A stretch of DNA of 64,000 bases from Salvia splendens (Eukaryota > Streptophyta > Magnoliopsida > Lamiales > Lamiaceae). The notes beneath the pieces were generated by a model. The model saw only the letters and a list, made by a program, of their open reading frames with translations, had not been told where the DNA came from and made no database searches. Shown here piece by piece: positions 1 to 10,607 of the stretch. Location of the stretch: positions 29,367,928 through 29,431,927 of the forward strand of contig NC_056042.1 of assembly GCF_004379255.2 (NCBI RefSeq). The letters run 5' to 3'. Position numbers and translations under genes: made by a program. The stretch's first letter is position 1; the number at the start of each line of letters is the position of its first letter.

Positions 1-299
1 CTGGTTGGGGGAGGATTAGGTGCAAGAGGAAGTAGGGGAGGCGTTGGCTCAGTGTTGAAGTTGTGGGACTTGGTATTGTTGGTGTGAGATAAAGGTTGAT
101 CATCTAAAGTGAATGCGATCTGTTGCCTGCGCTCCCGAATGAAGCCACGAGACTGCACATCCTGCAAGAATGGTGCCAAGGCATCATTGATACAGTTAGA
201 GATCCGGGCTTCGAATGTGCTCATTTGCACTTTGATGTTCGCGACCGCCTTCTCCAATCTGTCAAGACGTTCTTCAGTGCTCTGAGTGTTCACCATGAT
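1..299 (-). mobile_element. Ty3/gypsy gag N-terminus, runs off the left edge
   Basis: The minus strand is open from an ATG at 299-297 to the window edge, about 99 codons. The translation begins MVNTQSTEERLDRLEKAV, the charged coiled-coil start usual for gag of chromovirus-like Ty3/gypsy elements, and continues into a Pro-rich linker (TPPLLPLAPNPPP). The rest of the element lies outside the window. It sits upstream of the splice acceptor at 631-632 of the MACPF gene and on the opposite strand, so it is probably an intronic insertion. No LTR or primer-binding site was recognised between 300 and 630. The gag assignment rests on the family's typical N-terminus and is inference; the open frame is seen directly. 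Confidence 0.6.
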
Positions 300-632
300 G
301 CGATCCACGTTCGCCGCACCAAATTGATATGGAGTGAAAGGCGGAAGTAAAACAAGAACTGGGATTCAATAAATATAAAAGAAGAACAATCCTCCAAAGA
401 GGCCAAGATAATCCTCCGAACTGGGAATGATTTCCAATTACTTTTTCCTTGCAAGTTGCAACTGAAAATATAATGTGATGAAATACTTAGGGACCCTATT
501 AAGGATTGGGTCAAGTAGTATGTTCAGCATGCTTAATGGTTACCGACTGTCTTCTTCTGCCCAAAAATGATTTTCCTTATGTGCTCCCCTGTAATTTAAC
601 AACTGCTATTTCCATCTTAACTATTATTTCAG

Positions 633-1316
633 GTTGATGTGGGTAAACGACCTGTAACTGGTCTGAGATTGTATCTTGAAGGTAAAAGAAGCAACCGCTT
701 GGCTATTCACTTGCAACACCTCTCCTCTCTTCCAAATATATTCCAACTTGAGGATGACCCAAGTGGCAATTTTCGCCAGGAATCATATGATCGGAGATAT
801 TACGAGAAAGTACAATGGAAAAACTTTTCCCATGTATGTACGGCTCCTGTTGAAACTGAAGATGAACTTTCCATAGTCACTGGAGCACAATTGCAGGTTG
901 GGAATTATGGATTTAAGAAGGTTCTTTTCCTCTGTTTACGTTTCTCGACTGTTAAAGGAGCTGTTTCAGTTAAGTATCCAGAATGGGATGGATCCCCTGG
1001 GTTGACACGTAAATCTGGACTTATTTCAACTCTAATTAGTCATCACTTCACAGCAGTCCAGAAACCACCTCCCCAGCCGGCTGATGTGAATATTAATTCT
1101 GCTGTGTACCCCGGGGGCCCTCCTGTTCCCACCCAAACTCCCAAACTCTTGAAGTTTGTTGATACGACAGAGATGACAAGAGGGCCACAGGAACCGCCTG
1201 GCTATTGGGTTGTTTCAGGAGCAAGACTTGTAATTGAAAAGGGGAAGATCTCACTTAGGGTCAAGTATTCGTTACTTACTGCCATTCAACCTGACGATGA
1301 TGATGAACTGGAATAA
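633..1316 (+). CDS. MACPF domain protein, last exon (CAD1/NSL1 family, At4g24290-like)
   Basis: This is the last coding exon of a plant MACPF (membrane attack complex/perforin) protein. Plant members (CAD1, NSL1 and relatives) act as negative regulators of salicylic-acid immunity and cell death. The exon follows a TTATTTCAG acceptor at 631-632, reads VDVGKRPVTGLRLYLEGK in phase 0, and ends at TAA 1314-1316, giving 227 residues. It holds the conserved post-MACPF region: HLQHLSSLP, the RRYYEKVQWKNFSHVC stretch, KSGLISTLISHHFTA, the PADVNINSAVYPGGPPVP block and the C-terminal beta region GYWVVSGARLVIEKGKISL. An acidic DDDDELE tail closes it. The perforin core exons lie to the left, outside the window. 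The internal ATG at 639 is not the start; the exon begins upstream of it. No lesion is seen. Confidence 0.9.
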   Translation, partial: VDVGKRPVTGLRLYLEGKRSNRLAIHLQHLSSLPNIFQLEDDPSGNFRQESYDRRYYEKVQWKNFSHVCTAPVETEDELSIVTGAQLQVGNYGFKKVLFLCLRFSTVKGAVSVKYPEWDGSPGLTRKSGLISTLISHHFTAVQKPPPQPADVNINSAVYPGGPPVPTQTPKLLKFVDTTEMTRGPQEPPGYWVVSGARLVIEKGKISLRVKYSLLTAIQPDDDDELE

Positions 1317-1745
1317 GATTTGTATAATAACTTAGAAGTCGACCAATGACATTGAAATGGACGGTTGTTATATCAGAGCGGCTGTATCCACATCGAGACC
1401 TCACAGATGACGAGCCACAAAGTTCCGTAGAGTAGAAGATTTGAAGCTGGGGGAAGCGCATCCATTTTGAACTTGAGATGTTACTTGTCCCTGTCTTCGT
1501 AATCCTTGTATCAATATGGTTGTTTTATGTAGATTCCAAAATCAGGCTATCTACATAAACATTGTGGGAATGGTTCCCTAGTCGAGTAGGAAAGTATGCT
1601 GCAAGAGTATAAAGTAAATTTATGTGTTGGCAGCTCGCATTTTTTTGATACTACTTATGTAAGATGGTTTGTTTGTATAAGTTTGTTGCATACAATTAGA
1701 AGTTGCTGAATTTGTGTGGTGCAATCAAAATTTGTAAGCCATTAA
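1317..1745 (+). other. 3' UTR of the MACPF gene
   Basis: There is no open frame of note. The AT-rich stretch after the stop codon reaches the convergent small gene that ends at 1828. The 3' end is a guess from base composition, and no single clear poly(A) signal was chosen. Confidence 0.45.
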
Positions 1746-1827
1746 ATCAAGTGGTGTGTACAAAAGATGCCAAACTGAAGTAAGCTTTATTGGTTGGTTG
1801 GATGAGAGAGAGAGTGGGAGAGCCAAA

Positions 1828-2171
1828 TCACTCTCCTTCCCTTGGCAGAGGAGCAGGTTGAGCAATAAAGCTAGGATACTGCTGTCCTGGCATCACCACT
1901 GAGAAATCTGATGCATATGATGTCTGTACCTGACATCCACATGCAAGAATTACAATCTCGCTCTCAGTTGTTGACTATGAAGAAGAAGAAGAAGAAGAAT
2001 GGTGCTTACTGGGTGATGAGGGGGCTCAAGCTTGTGCATTTGTGTTGATTCCGTCTGCGTAGAAGAGTCTTGCTGGGAAGACGGTCTGAATAGATGCTCG
2101 AAAATAGCCATAATGAGAAACATCGAAATCAAGATGGCCGTTGCCACGAACCCGAAAGAAATGGCATTCAT
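1828..2171 (-). CDS. small plant membrane protein, 87 aa, two exons
   Basis: Coding exons are 2171-2010 and 1929-1828, joined through a GTAAGC donor (2009-2004) and a GATGTCAG acceptor. Phase 0 is kept and the stop is TGA at 1830-1828. The protein begins MNAISFGFVATAILISMFL, a single hydrophobic helix at residues 4-25, followed by FEHLFRP, a Ser/Thr/Gln-rich stretch and the tail SDFSVVMPGQQYPSFIAQP. I recall this N-terminus and the GQQYPxxIAQPAPLPxxREG tail from uncharacterised plant proteins of about 90-120 aa; function is unknown. The methionine at 2171 is the first in this frame, since the codons just upstream hold no ATG. A likely 5'-UTR intron runs from a GTATGT donor (2562-2557) to an acceptor at 2201. 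An upstream ATG in the other frame (2193) is treated under findings. Confidence 0.75.
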
Positions 2172-2562
2172 GGATGATCCCAAGCTTTTCCATGGAATTC
2201 CTTGTCAAGAGACTCACTACTACTGTACACATTGTTCCATGGCATTTGCTTTGCTCTTCCACTGTTCAACTCGTTCATACCCTTCCTTTCCTCTTCTGTT
2301 AATAAACAATGAAATACATGTTTCTTTTACCCATTAAAAGCAGCAGAAATGGCCATCATACTATATATACATCAACATCAAACTGAAATTTATGCATAAA
2401 TCTGAAACCACTAATATGCACTTCTCTTTTTTTGCTACTATGAATTATATGAAAACCCAAGTCTGGAATGAAAAATGACTTCTTCAAGATTGTGCAGCTG
2501 TGTCTAGTTAATTGCATACACAAACTAAAATAGTTAGTTTATTTTATAAGTAATGTACATAC

Positions 2563-2770
2563 CTGAGGAAGAAGATAACCAGAGATAAAGAGGGAGATTG
2601 AATGAAGCAGAAGCTTCACATTATTTCTGATTTCTATGTTGAAGAGAAAAAATAGATAAAGACAAGTAAAGCTTCTTTTGTCCCCAAATTTCTTCTAAAA
2701 TCAGATTCTTATGTAGCAAGCTTCTTTGGCATGAAAGAACAAGACACATATTCCTCTGTCCAACCTTATA
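2563..2770 (-). other. probable 5' UTR exon of the small membrane-protein gene
   Basis: On the minus strand, CTTCTTCCTCAG is followed by GTATGTACAT at 2562, a good plant donor. An acceptor GACAAG lies at 2206-2201, just before the coding exon. The transcription start is not defined. The assignment is inference from splice signals. Confidence 0.4.
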
Positions 2771-3540
2771 GAGAACACCTATGGTCATACAGTAAGTTAA
2801 AATAATGTTAACTAAATTAAAATAAAAAGCTACATACTATATGGTTTCTGATGATCTCAGTCGGCCTACCTTTTTAAGCAAAGTAATATAAAATAATCGT
2901 GATTCATAACTTAATCAATACTGTACCAACTCTGAAGAAATAGGTTTAAAATTAAGGGTCAGCACCCGATTTTGGTTTTCGAAAAGTTTCAATAATTGTT
3001 GAAATAATAACTCTACTCAATGAAGCGCAACTTAGTTGACGTATAGCGAATATATGTCAGATTTTTCGTCGGTATAAAAAAATACACTAGGTCAATTTTC
3101 CAATTGTTTGTTTGCTATTTTCTTGAAATTAAAAAAGTGTTGTCATTATTAGAACAATTTGTAATTGGATAATGAGTTTTGCCATGCCCACAGGTTTAGG
3201 TAAGTAGCATTTCATTCATGACTAACAATTTCTCAAGGTAAAGTGTATGATGCAAACAAATTACTTGAATAATGAGATGGGAACTGTTGCATTAATTAGT
3301 ATCATTATCATATTCATTTTGCCAGCCCTAAAAATGGGACATGGCACCATCATTTGAGAGTTGGCAATGCATTACAGAATCACTAACTAGCTGAACAAGA
3401 TAAATAAAGCTGCCAAAATGTGAGCTTTAAAAAACATATTTCAAAGGCTGCAAACTTACTAGTGACAATTTTATAAGCTAAATAGGTGTTGCTTTAAGTG
3501 TGAGATGAACTCAATGAAGAGAGCGGATAAAGCTCATTTC
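2771..3540. other. AT-rich spacer, no gene seen
   Basis: There is no coding signal, no clear repeat ends and no RNA gene. It would include the promoter of the minus-strand small membrane-protein gene. Confidence 0.5.
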
Positions 3541-3549
3541 ATGTATTGG

Positions 3550-4950
3550 TTATGGGGTTAAATTTTGTAAATTCAGTGAACTAATAAATGTTTGTAAGTT
3601 CAGGTGCGTGTAAAATCTGCCGAACCCAGGAAACGCATATAAATTATTAGGGGCAGAGGAAAAGGAGGTGAAAAACGCCAGCAATTTACCAGACCGAGGA
3701 AATGAAAAGAAACGCTGGCAAAATACAAAAAATAGAGTAAGGAGCAAGTATAAGGATCAATGGCAAAAAAGACAAATTATGAAGAAGGAGTGCCCTAGGG
3801 ATCCGTGCCTATATAAAGGGACGCCCCCTTTTGAAGAAAAGAGTCTCTTTCATCACTTTTTATCTTTCACTCTTAGTCTCCTTAGTTTCATTTTCTAGTC
3901 TTAGCTCACTTCACACGCACTTGGCACCGATGGGAGATTCTGGGCAGGCTTGGCGATAGTTAGTCTCTGTGGTGTAACACCGTCCTCACGAGGGCGAAGA
4001 TACAATCTGTCTTTATTTTCTGTCGTTTATTCTCGCCATGAACTTCCTTGCCGGGAGCTTGGCGACTGCTTTTGTGTTTGAACCTTATTTCCGTGGTTAT
4101 GACAGTTTCTATTTTCTGTTTTACTTTGGTTTTACTTATTTTGGATGCTTTTCGCAATTGACTGTTTAATTGGAGTTGAGGTTGGTTGAATATGAGTTTG
4201 TTTGTTGAGGAATTGTTTGAATCGGAGTGGATGGATATGGATTTGGGTGTTGTTGAGTTTGGATCGGTTGGATCTGGAGTAGATTGTGGTTTCGAGTGAT
4301 GAATCTGATACGTACTTGTTGGATCTGCATGACTATGTCTGTTGCTTTCGATTTACTTGACCTGGTAGCTTAGATCTGATAGTTTTCTGCTTAATCATAA
4401 TGTTTGACATTCGATCTGAGGTTGCTCTGCTTGTGATGCTCTGTTTCGTTCATGTTCATGTTCATGTTTATTTGCTGAAGAAGATGAAGATCGTTGGTAG
4501 TTAGATCCAGATCAGTTGTTTGTTTGCTTTTGCAGCTTTACCTGTCATAGTAGCTAAACCGGGAATCTGTCACACTGCTTTTTCTTGCTTTATTGTCTCA
4601 CCGTTTTAGGAAACTTTTTTACTTGACCCAGTAGTTTGATAAACTCTCTGCAGTTAATTTCAAGTCTCGAATCATGCATGCGTACGTGTTCTTATTGTTT
4701 ACTAGGTCTAGTAGTTAGTTAGTACTTGAGTGTTTTTAATTCTCGTGCCCAGTAGTTTAAAATTCTCGACCCACTTGTTGCGTGACAGCAGCCAAACCCT
4801 CCCAAAACCCTCCAAATGCATGCTAACTCATCCGTCCTCGTGGGATCGATCCTTTACTTCCCTATACTAGCTAATAGTGTAGTGGGTTGAGGTTTTGAAG
4901 CGGGAAAAGTGTGTGTCCAACGACCGAATTCTGAAGGTCTCACTATCTCG
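3550..4950 (+). mobile_element. possible solo LTR or LTR fragment of a Ty3/gypsy element
   Basis: A strong TATA box (CCTATATAAAGGG, about 3809-3821) is followed by a pyrimidine-rich leader with no gene after it. Further on, a block reading GTGGGATCGATCCTTTACTTCCC, then a tract ending GTGTGTCCAACGACCG (about 4841-4926), resembles the 3' part of long Tat/Athila-type LTRs, which carry a similar GGGATCGA...TACT signature. No matching second LTR, target duplication or internal region was found, so the ends are approximate. It could instead be the promoter, 5' UTR and first intron of a lost gene. Confidence 0.35.
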
Positions 4951-5522
4951 TAGACCCAGTGATCTAGCGAATCTGCTGGACCTAGGGGTTTGTCATATAT
5001 CAATTGCACACGCTCTTTTACCAATCCGCACTTCAAGAGCAAAATAAGATTTGTTACAGCTATGCAGCAGAATCTGAGCAGACATAATTCAATTGAAGAA
5101 AGATTGAAAAAGAATAAAAAGTGAGCTTGAAAAAGGAAGTGATGTAGACCATACCCACATCTTATTCCTTAATTTTTCCCCCTATAAGCCTGTCACACCA
5201 ACCCCACAACTCGTGCTAAAAGCTAAATCAAGATTGGTTTTTACTAACAAATCTAATTGCTACAGAAAAATATAAATAAGAATTAAGGTTCTTATGTAAT
5301 TTGCTCAATTACAGACAAAGATCCTAGAAATCTTCTAGGAAATGTAGGAAATAAATGCAGATGTGATAATTACAACTCTAGAAGGTACACTAAAATAAGA
5401 GAGAGAAGAGATAGACATTTCCTCAACGTTGGATGGGCTAAAACCATCTTTTTCAACAAGACAATAACAATGTCTTTGAAATATGTGAATGCTTTTCAAA
5501 CCCTATGTTTTCTTAATCATTC
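4951..5522. other. spacer, no gene seen
   Basis: AT-rich sequence between the LTR-like block and the Harbinger element. No open frame or clear repeat end was supported. Confidence 0.4.
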
Positions 5523-5525
5523 TAA

Positions 5526-7580
5526 GGCCATCCGCAATGGCGCCTAGCGCACCGCCTAGCTGAGCGCTGACGCTAGGCGGTACATTGCAACCGCCCAGCC
5601 ATTTCCGAAATTAAAAACCGCCTAACGCTCGGCGATTTCGTGGCGCTAGGCGATGCGCTGGGCGATCCGCTCGGCGCTATTGCAGCGTCTGGATCGCCTA
5701 GCGCATCGCCTAGACGATTTTTTTTTCGAAACACTATATATACGCGGTTTGCACGTCATTTTCATTCGCACCACTTGTTTTAACGAGTACTCTCTTTATC
5801 TTAATTTATGTACAAGATCAACACCGAGAAATAGAGAACACCAACGAAGGTACTCCAGTGACGACTGGGTCTCAAACTCCCCCGGTACCCGTGGGAGGTG
5901 GATGGGGTCCGATGCCAGTGTACTACAACATGTACCCTTGGCAGGGGATGATACCCGGGATGGCAGTTGGGGGGAGTATGTCGGCGTGGCAGGGGGTACC
6001 GGGGATGCAGCCCGGTGTGCATATGATGCCGGGGTGGGCACCCGGGATGCAGATGATGCCTGGGGGGGACGACGATGCAGCCCCCGACGCAGGGGACGAC
6101 AGGGTGGGTACCGGCGGTGCAACCCCCGACAGGGGGGGTACCGGGGACACCAGGGGATGAAAACATCTATCGCCCCAGTTTTGATTTTTCTACTGCTTCT
6201 TCGCACACTTCGACCTCAACGGAGACGCAGTTCAACGCAATTTGAGACTTTCTTCTTGGAGGAGTTGGGGATTAATATGCTCGGTGTTCCGGAAATTCCC
6301 GTTCCCGCGGGGGGAGTAGTGCGGGGCGCCCCAAAGAAAAAGGGCAAGGGGAAGAAGAAGGGCGAGTCGTCGCAGCCGGGTAAGGATAGCCAGGTCCGGA
6401 GGAGGTGGACGGACGCTGAGAACGTCGTGCTGTGCAAGGCATGAGTCAGTGTTTGCGCTGATCCTCTCGCTTCGAACAACCAGAGGATCGTCAACTTGTG
6501 GGGCAAGATAGCAGCAGCCTACCAGACATTTTGCCCGGAGGGGAGGCCACACAACGGGGAGGATTGCCGGAAGGGTTGGGACTGAATCAGGCTGCCGTCT
6601 CCAGATTTTCGGGTTTGTACGCCAACGCACTCCGCATGCAGAGCAGTGGCCAAACGGAGGAAGACTGCAGGAGGATAGCGGAGAAAGCCTTCCCCCAGCC
6701 CGGGTTGTATAAGGAGTTCACCTACTGGAACTGCTATCTTGTGCAGAACGACTCCGAGAAGTTCCGAGTAGGTGTCGACGCTGGTTGGCCGAAGAAGCAA
6801 CGACTGAACTATACCGGTGATTACAGCGGCAGCAGCGGTGGTTCCCATTACCTCCCCGTGACGGCCCAGGAGGTCCCGATCCCTCGTTCGTTCGCTCGCC
6901 AAACTCGCCTGGTTGGGCACAAGCGGGCTCAACGGGAGGCGAGGGGGGTCGCCGGGGGTTCCCAGGAGGTCCAGTCGGCATCCCCCCTTGGCCAATCCCT
7001 AGCGGATCTCAAATTCTTCGCGCCTCAACAAACGCGCGCTCAGATGGTCAAGACGATGGCCGAATGGCGGGCGGCGGTGGACCCCATGGAGAAGAGTTTG
7101 CTTCAAACATTGCTCATGAGCATGCAGGACGAGTTGGAGGCGGCACGGAGGGAGACCGACGGGAGTAGAGGCGGCGGCCACGGTGGCGACGGAGGCGGCG
7201 GCGATGGTGGCGACGGAGGCGGAGGCGAGGGTGGCGACAGCGACGACGGAGACGAGGAGTGAATTATTGTACTTTTTTTTAAATTATTGTAATTTTTTTT
7301 AATTATTGTACTTTTTAAAATTATTGTACTTTTTAAAATTTTAATTGTATTATTAATGTTTCCCGTATATGTCTCGTAAATTAAATTCCGTATATTATGT
7401 GATTGTTAATTATTTCATTTTTATATAATTGTTATTAGTGATGTGGCTAGGCTATGGCTGGGCTATTTGCTTGTTTTGATGATGTGGTATGAGGATTTTT
7501 AGTGCTGATGAAGTGGCAAAAGGAGTTTGTGGCTAGGTTATGGTTGGGCTATTGCTAGACTATTCCTATGGTGGATGGCC
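5526..7580 (+). mobile_element. PIF/Harbinger element A carrying only Myb-like ORF1
   Basis: The element is 2,055 bp and flanked by TAA at 5523-5525 and 7581-7583, the three-base target duplication typical of PIF/Harbinger. Its ends are inverted: GGCCATCCGCAATGG on the left and the complement of GGCCATCCACCATAG on the right. The left subterminal zone (5540-5710) is packed with GCGCCTAGCG/CGCCTAGC-type motifs. The right subterminal zone (7440-7560) repeats GGCTAGGCTATGGCTGGGC. A TATA box (CTATATATACGC, 5743-5754) and leader precede the coding cassette. No DDE transposase is present, so the element is non-autonomous. Its 5' leader, 3' flank and termini are close relatives of the element at 26989-28937. 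Confidence 0.88.
5831..7263 (+). pseudogene. Harbinger ORF1 (Myb/SANT-like DNA-binding protein), broken
   Basis: In PIF/Harbinger elements ORF1 is the Myb-like partner that the transposase needs for nuclear import and for binding the element ends. The cassette starts with a Gly/Met/Pro-rich segment (5858-6160) and a basic linker GKGKKKG. The trihelix/SANT segment follows (RRRWTDAENVVLCKAW..., VNLWGKIAAAY, about 6400-6580), then a C-terminal region read from about 6590 to 7262 (VSRFSGLYANAL, PRSFARQTRLVGHKRAQRE and a Gly/Asp-rich tail). Lesions seen are: ATA where the sibling element has its ATG (5831-5833); a frame change between about 6160 and 6240; TGA for Trp at 6442-6444; TGA at 6583-6585; and a one-base loss near 6590. 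No single intact product is possible. Confidence 0.8.
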
Positions 7581-7583
7581 TAA

Positions 7584-9160
7584 TCCCGTGCAACCCATGT
7601 GCTTATTACCATCTATAATGTAATTAGGGGGGGAATCTGATTGAAACAAGAAATGAAGAAAGTAGGACAAAAATTGTCATGTTAATTAAGTAGCACCAGC
7701 AAACACAATTTGTTTGTTCTTCTAACTTTGTATTTACATGTAGAAATTGGATCATCATAGAATATTCAATATTCGAATTTATTATAAACTTTCTTGCTTT
7801 AAATCACCATCCAATTTTTATCTTGATTTTGACTAAACCATAAAATATTTTCTTTGCGATTTATTGGAGTCACCTCAACAAAAAAGAATACAGCTTTTTG
7901 GTAAGAGACAATTTGATTAAAGAGAAGGGGTCCATATAAGAAGAAAAAATGAAGTAAATTTTGAAAAATGATCAGATAGAGAGAGTATCATGATATCTTT
8001 TCTCTCAACTTTCTTGTTTTCCTTTTTTATTTTCACCTATATTCTCCTTTTATATATTTGTTCAATCAAGTCCTCCCTTACTGCAGCAACTTTCTTCCTG
8101 TTTTGGCATATTAACTTGGAAAAATATAACAACAACAATACTTAAACGAATCTGTTGGTAAAACGCTTCTAATCTAATATACAACGGGTCACCTAGATGC
8201 TTAGTATGCATACTCTTGATTTTATTAATCTTGTAGCTATTTAGCAATGAAAAGACTTGCTCAACTTACTTACTGTCACATTTATATAGTAAATTCATCA
8301 AAGCTGAAACTTGAATTGAATTAACTTGATGCATTCCATCAACAAAAGGAGAAACACCATAGTACTTGTTAAAAATAGGATTATTTCATGTGTTTTATGG
8401 TTGCAATTGCAACTCATCCCTTTTCTCCTTTTCTTTATAAAAATGAGAGTCTCACTTCTTTTTCTTTCTAAGTTGGAAGCTTTTTACTTTCACTTTATAT
8501 TTATGTGGAGTCCTTTCTTATCCCATTTCTCTTTTTTTGATTCTACCATGTGGACTTCATTACTTGTCATATATCACTCCACTTCTATACCTCCTTTACT
8601 ATATTGTTTGCCATTTTATTTCAGCCACAAATACAAAATATATTATGGTGGAACAAGAGACACAAATCTTTATCTTTTGATTTAAACTCAAATAAATTAC
8701 TCCAACAATAGGTATACAATCAAAGCAATCTCCAACCAATACAGCTAATAATGCAAAATTGATGATCAAACAACTAGGCATTCAATCCACAATGTAATCT
8801 ACCCCCTAATACTAGAATACTAGCAAAATCGGCCTCCCATAATTTTGGAAACACAAACTAAACAAATAGAGGACAAAGTCATTAAAAAGCAAAACCATAG
8901 ACAAATTCAAATATTTGTTCTTTAAACATCATGTTGCTGTGAATTACATGGGCATGCTTGGGATTTCTGATACTGTTTGTCGTAGTTAGACATCCAGAAC
9001 AGATCCATGCGAAACAGATTAACTTATACATTATTCCTTCAAGAGCCAGTACACCGTCAAGATTCCCTAAAATTTACACCAGGCTAAACAGATACGTACA
9101 GCATTGAACAAACAAATAGAGCACTTGTTTTGTTTTCTTGGTTATTTACAGGTTGGAAAT
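7584..9160. other. AT-rich spacer, no gene seen
   Basis: The longest open stretch (8326-8685, +) is low-complexity AT-rich sequence with no recognisable domain. No RNA gene or element ends were identified. Confidence 0.5.
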
Positions 9161-9330
9161 CTTCCACTGGTAATTATTCTCTTTAGTTGTTGAAGAATTA
9201 CATGAATGGTCAGTCGTTGCCCCTGCATGCATCGTGAAGCTGAGGAGCAGATCACAAAAATAATACCAGGTAGATTACTGTAATATAAGCTGCAGATTTT
9301 TAAATGATGTACCTATCCAAATTCAGATAA

Positions 9331-10548
9331 TCACTGAGCTTTCTGGTCATGCGCTTGTCGGTGTGATCCAATCGGAAACAGAGACAGCACTTTCATCCTA
9401 ACAAGCACAATAAATAGAAATTACTAGATCATCATGCGTGTGCAAGTTTAGACGGGCACAACAGCTAAAGGAAAATCAAGTTTATACTATGCTTCCAGCA
9501 TGCCAAGCCAGACCACCTAAAGTTTCAAGGCATGACAAGTTTAACGAACAATGTTATTTAGTTGTAATTGTACAGTGGTCATCTTGCACTCAGGAAACTG
9601 AGGAAAGAGATTGTGAATTTACTTTTAATACTCCAATCAAACAGAACCATCACTCATTGTGAATGATAATATTTTTAATCCTAAGTCTATGACATTTCTG
9701 CATGCTTTTTTTCACAAGTTTTTAGCAATCCTTCTGAACATATGGCAAATACAGAAATAAAGTACACTTGTACTAGAGATACATAGAAGCTTACGATAAA
9801 TAATCAGAAGAAAAGAATATAGGAATCCTTCCCAATCGAGCACCATTCCACTTTTTTCTCTGAGATGCAATAACTTTGTCTGCTTCTGAGCCTGTTGCAG
9901 TCAGAACAAACTAGAAAAAAACATGATTATAATTAATGCAAAATATAAGTCACCAACATCAAAATATAAGTCACCAACAAGCCTAAGGATCACTGCCCAA
10001 AAAAAAGGAAAAAAAGAAGCCCATATGTTTATTCACATGGTTGGGGACACGCCCAACTGAAAGTGGGAAGAGTCAAAGAAGTATCATTTTTATCATGTAT
10101 CTATCCATGGGTATTGGAAGTGACATGATTGAAATTCTACTAGCTGAATAATGGGTTATAACATAAACTCAGAAAGATGCCTATTGCCTTGAGAATACTG
10201 GTATTGTAAACTAGAGCTTGTTTTTAAGCATTAGACAATTTTCCCTTTTGTTAAAAGGTTTCTAGACTAGATTTGTTCATCCCAGTCCATCAATGATCAA
10301 TCTGTTTATCCTCGAACATTTGTTTTTTTTTACCTCTCATGTTCTAACACAAAAATATAGTCTCAAGTCCATCCTACTGGAAATCAGCTCTAAAAGAAGA
10401 CTATTCACAAAGTTTCATCCAGATCAGGACTCAGTTATAATTAAACACCTAAAAGGCAGCAATGTGGATGTCCAAGTATAAAAAAAGAAAGAAAGAAAAC
10501 AGTCAGATAAATACAAAAGGTTTAGGTAACACAGATTGACATACATGA

Positions 10549-10607
<59 letters not shown>

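Noticed and set aside
5796..6206. Minus-strand and alternative-frame ORFs across the Harbinger ORF1 region
   Set aside because: GC-rich shadow frames of the plus-strand ORF1 coding region.
8326..8685. 119-codon plus-strand frame
   Set aside because: AT-rich, Phe/Leu/Ser-rich translation with no motif, splice context or homologue that I recognise.
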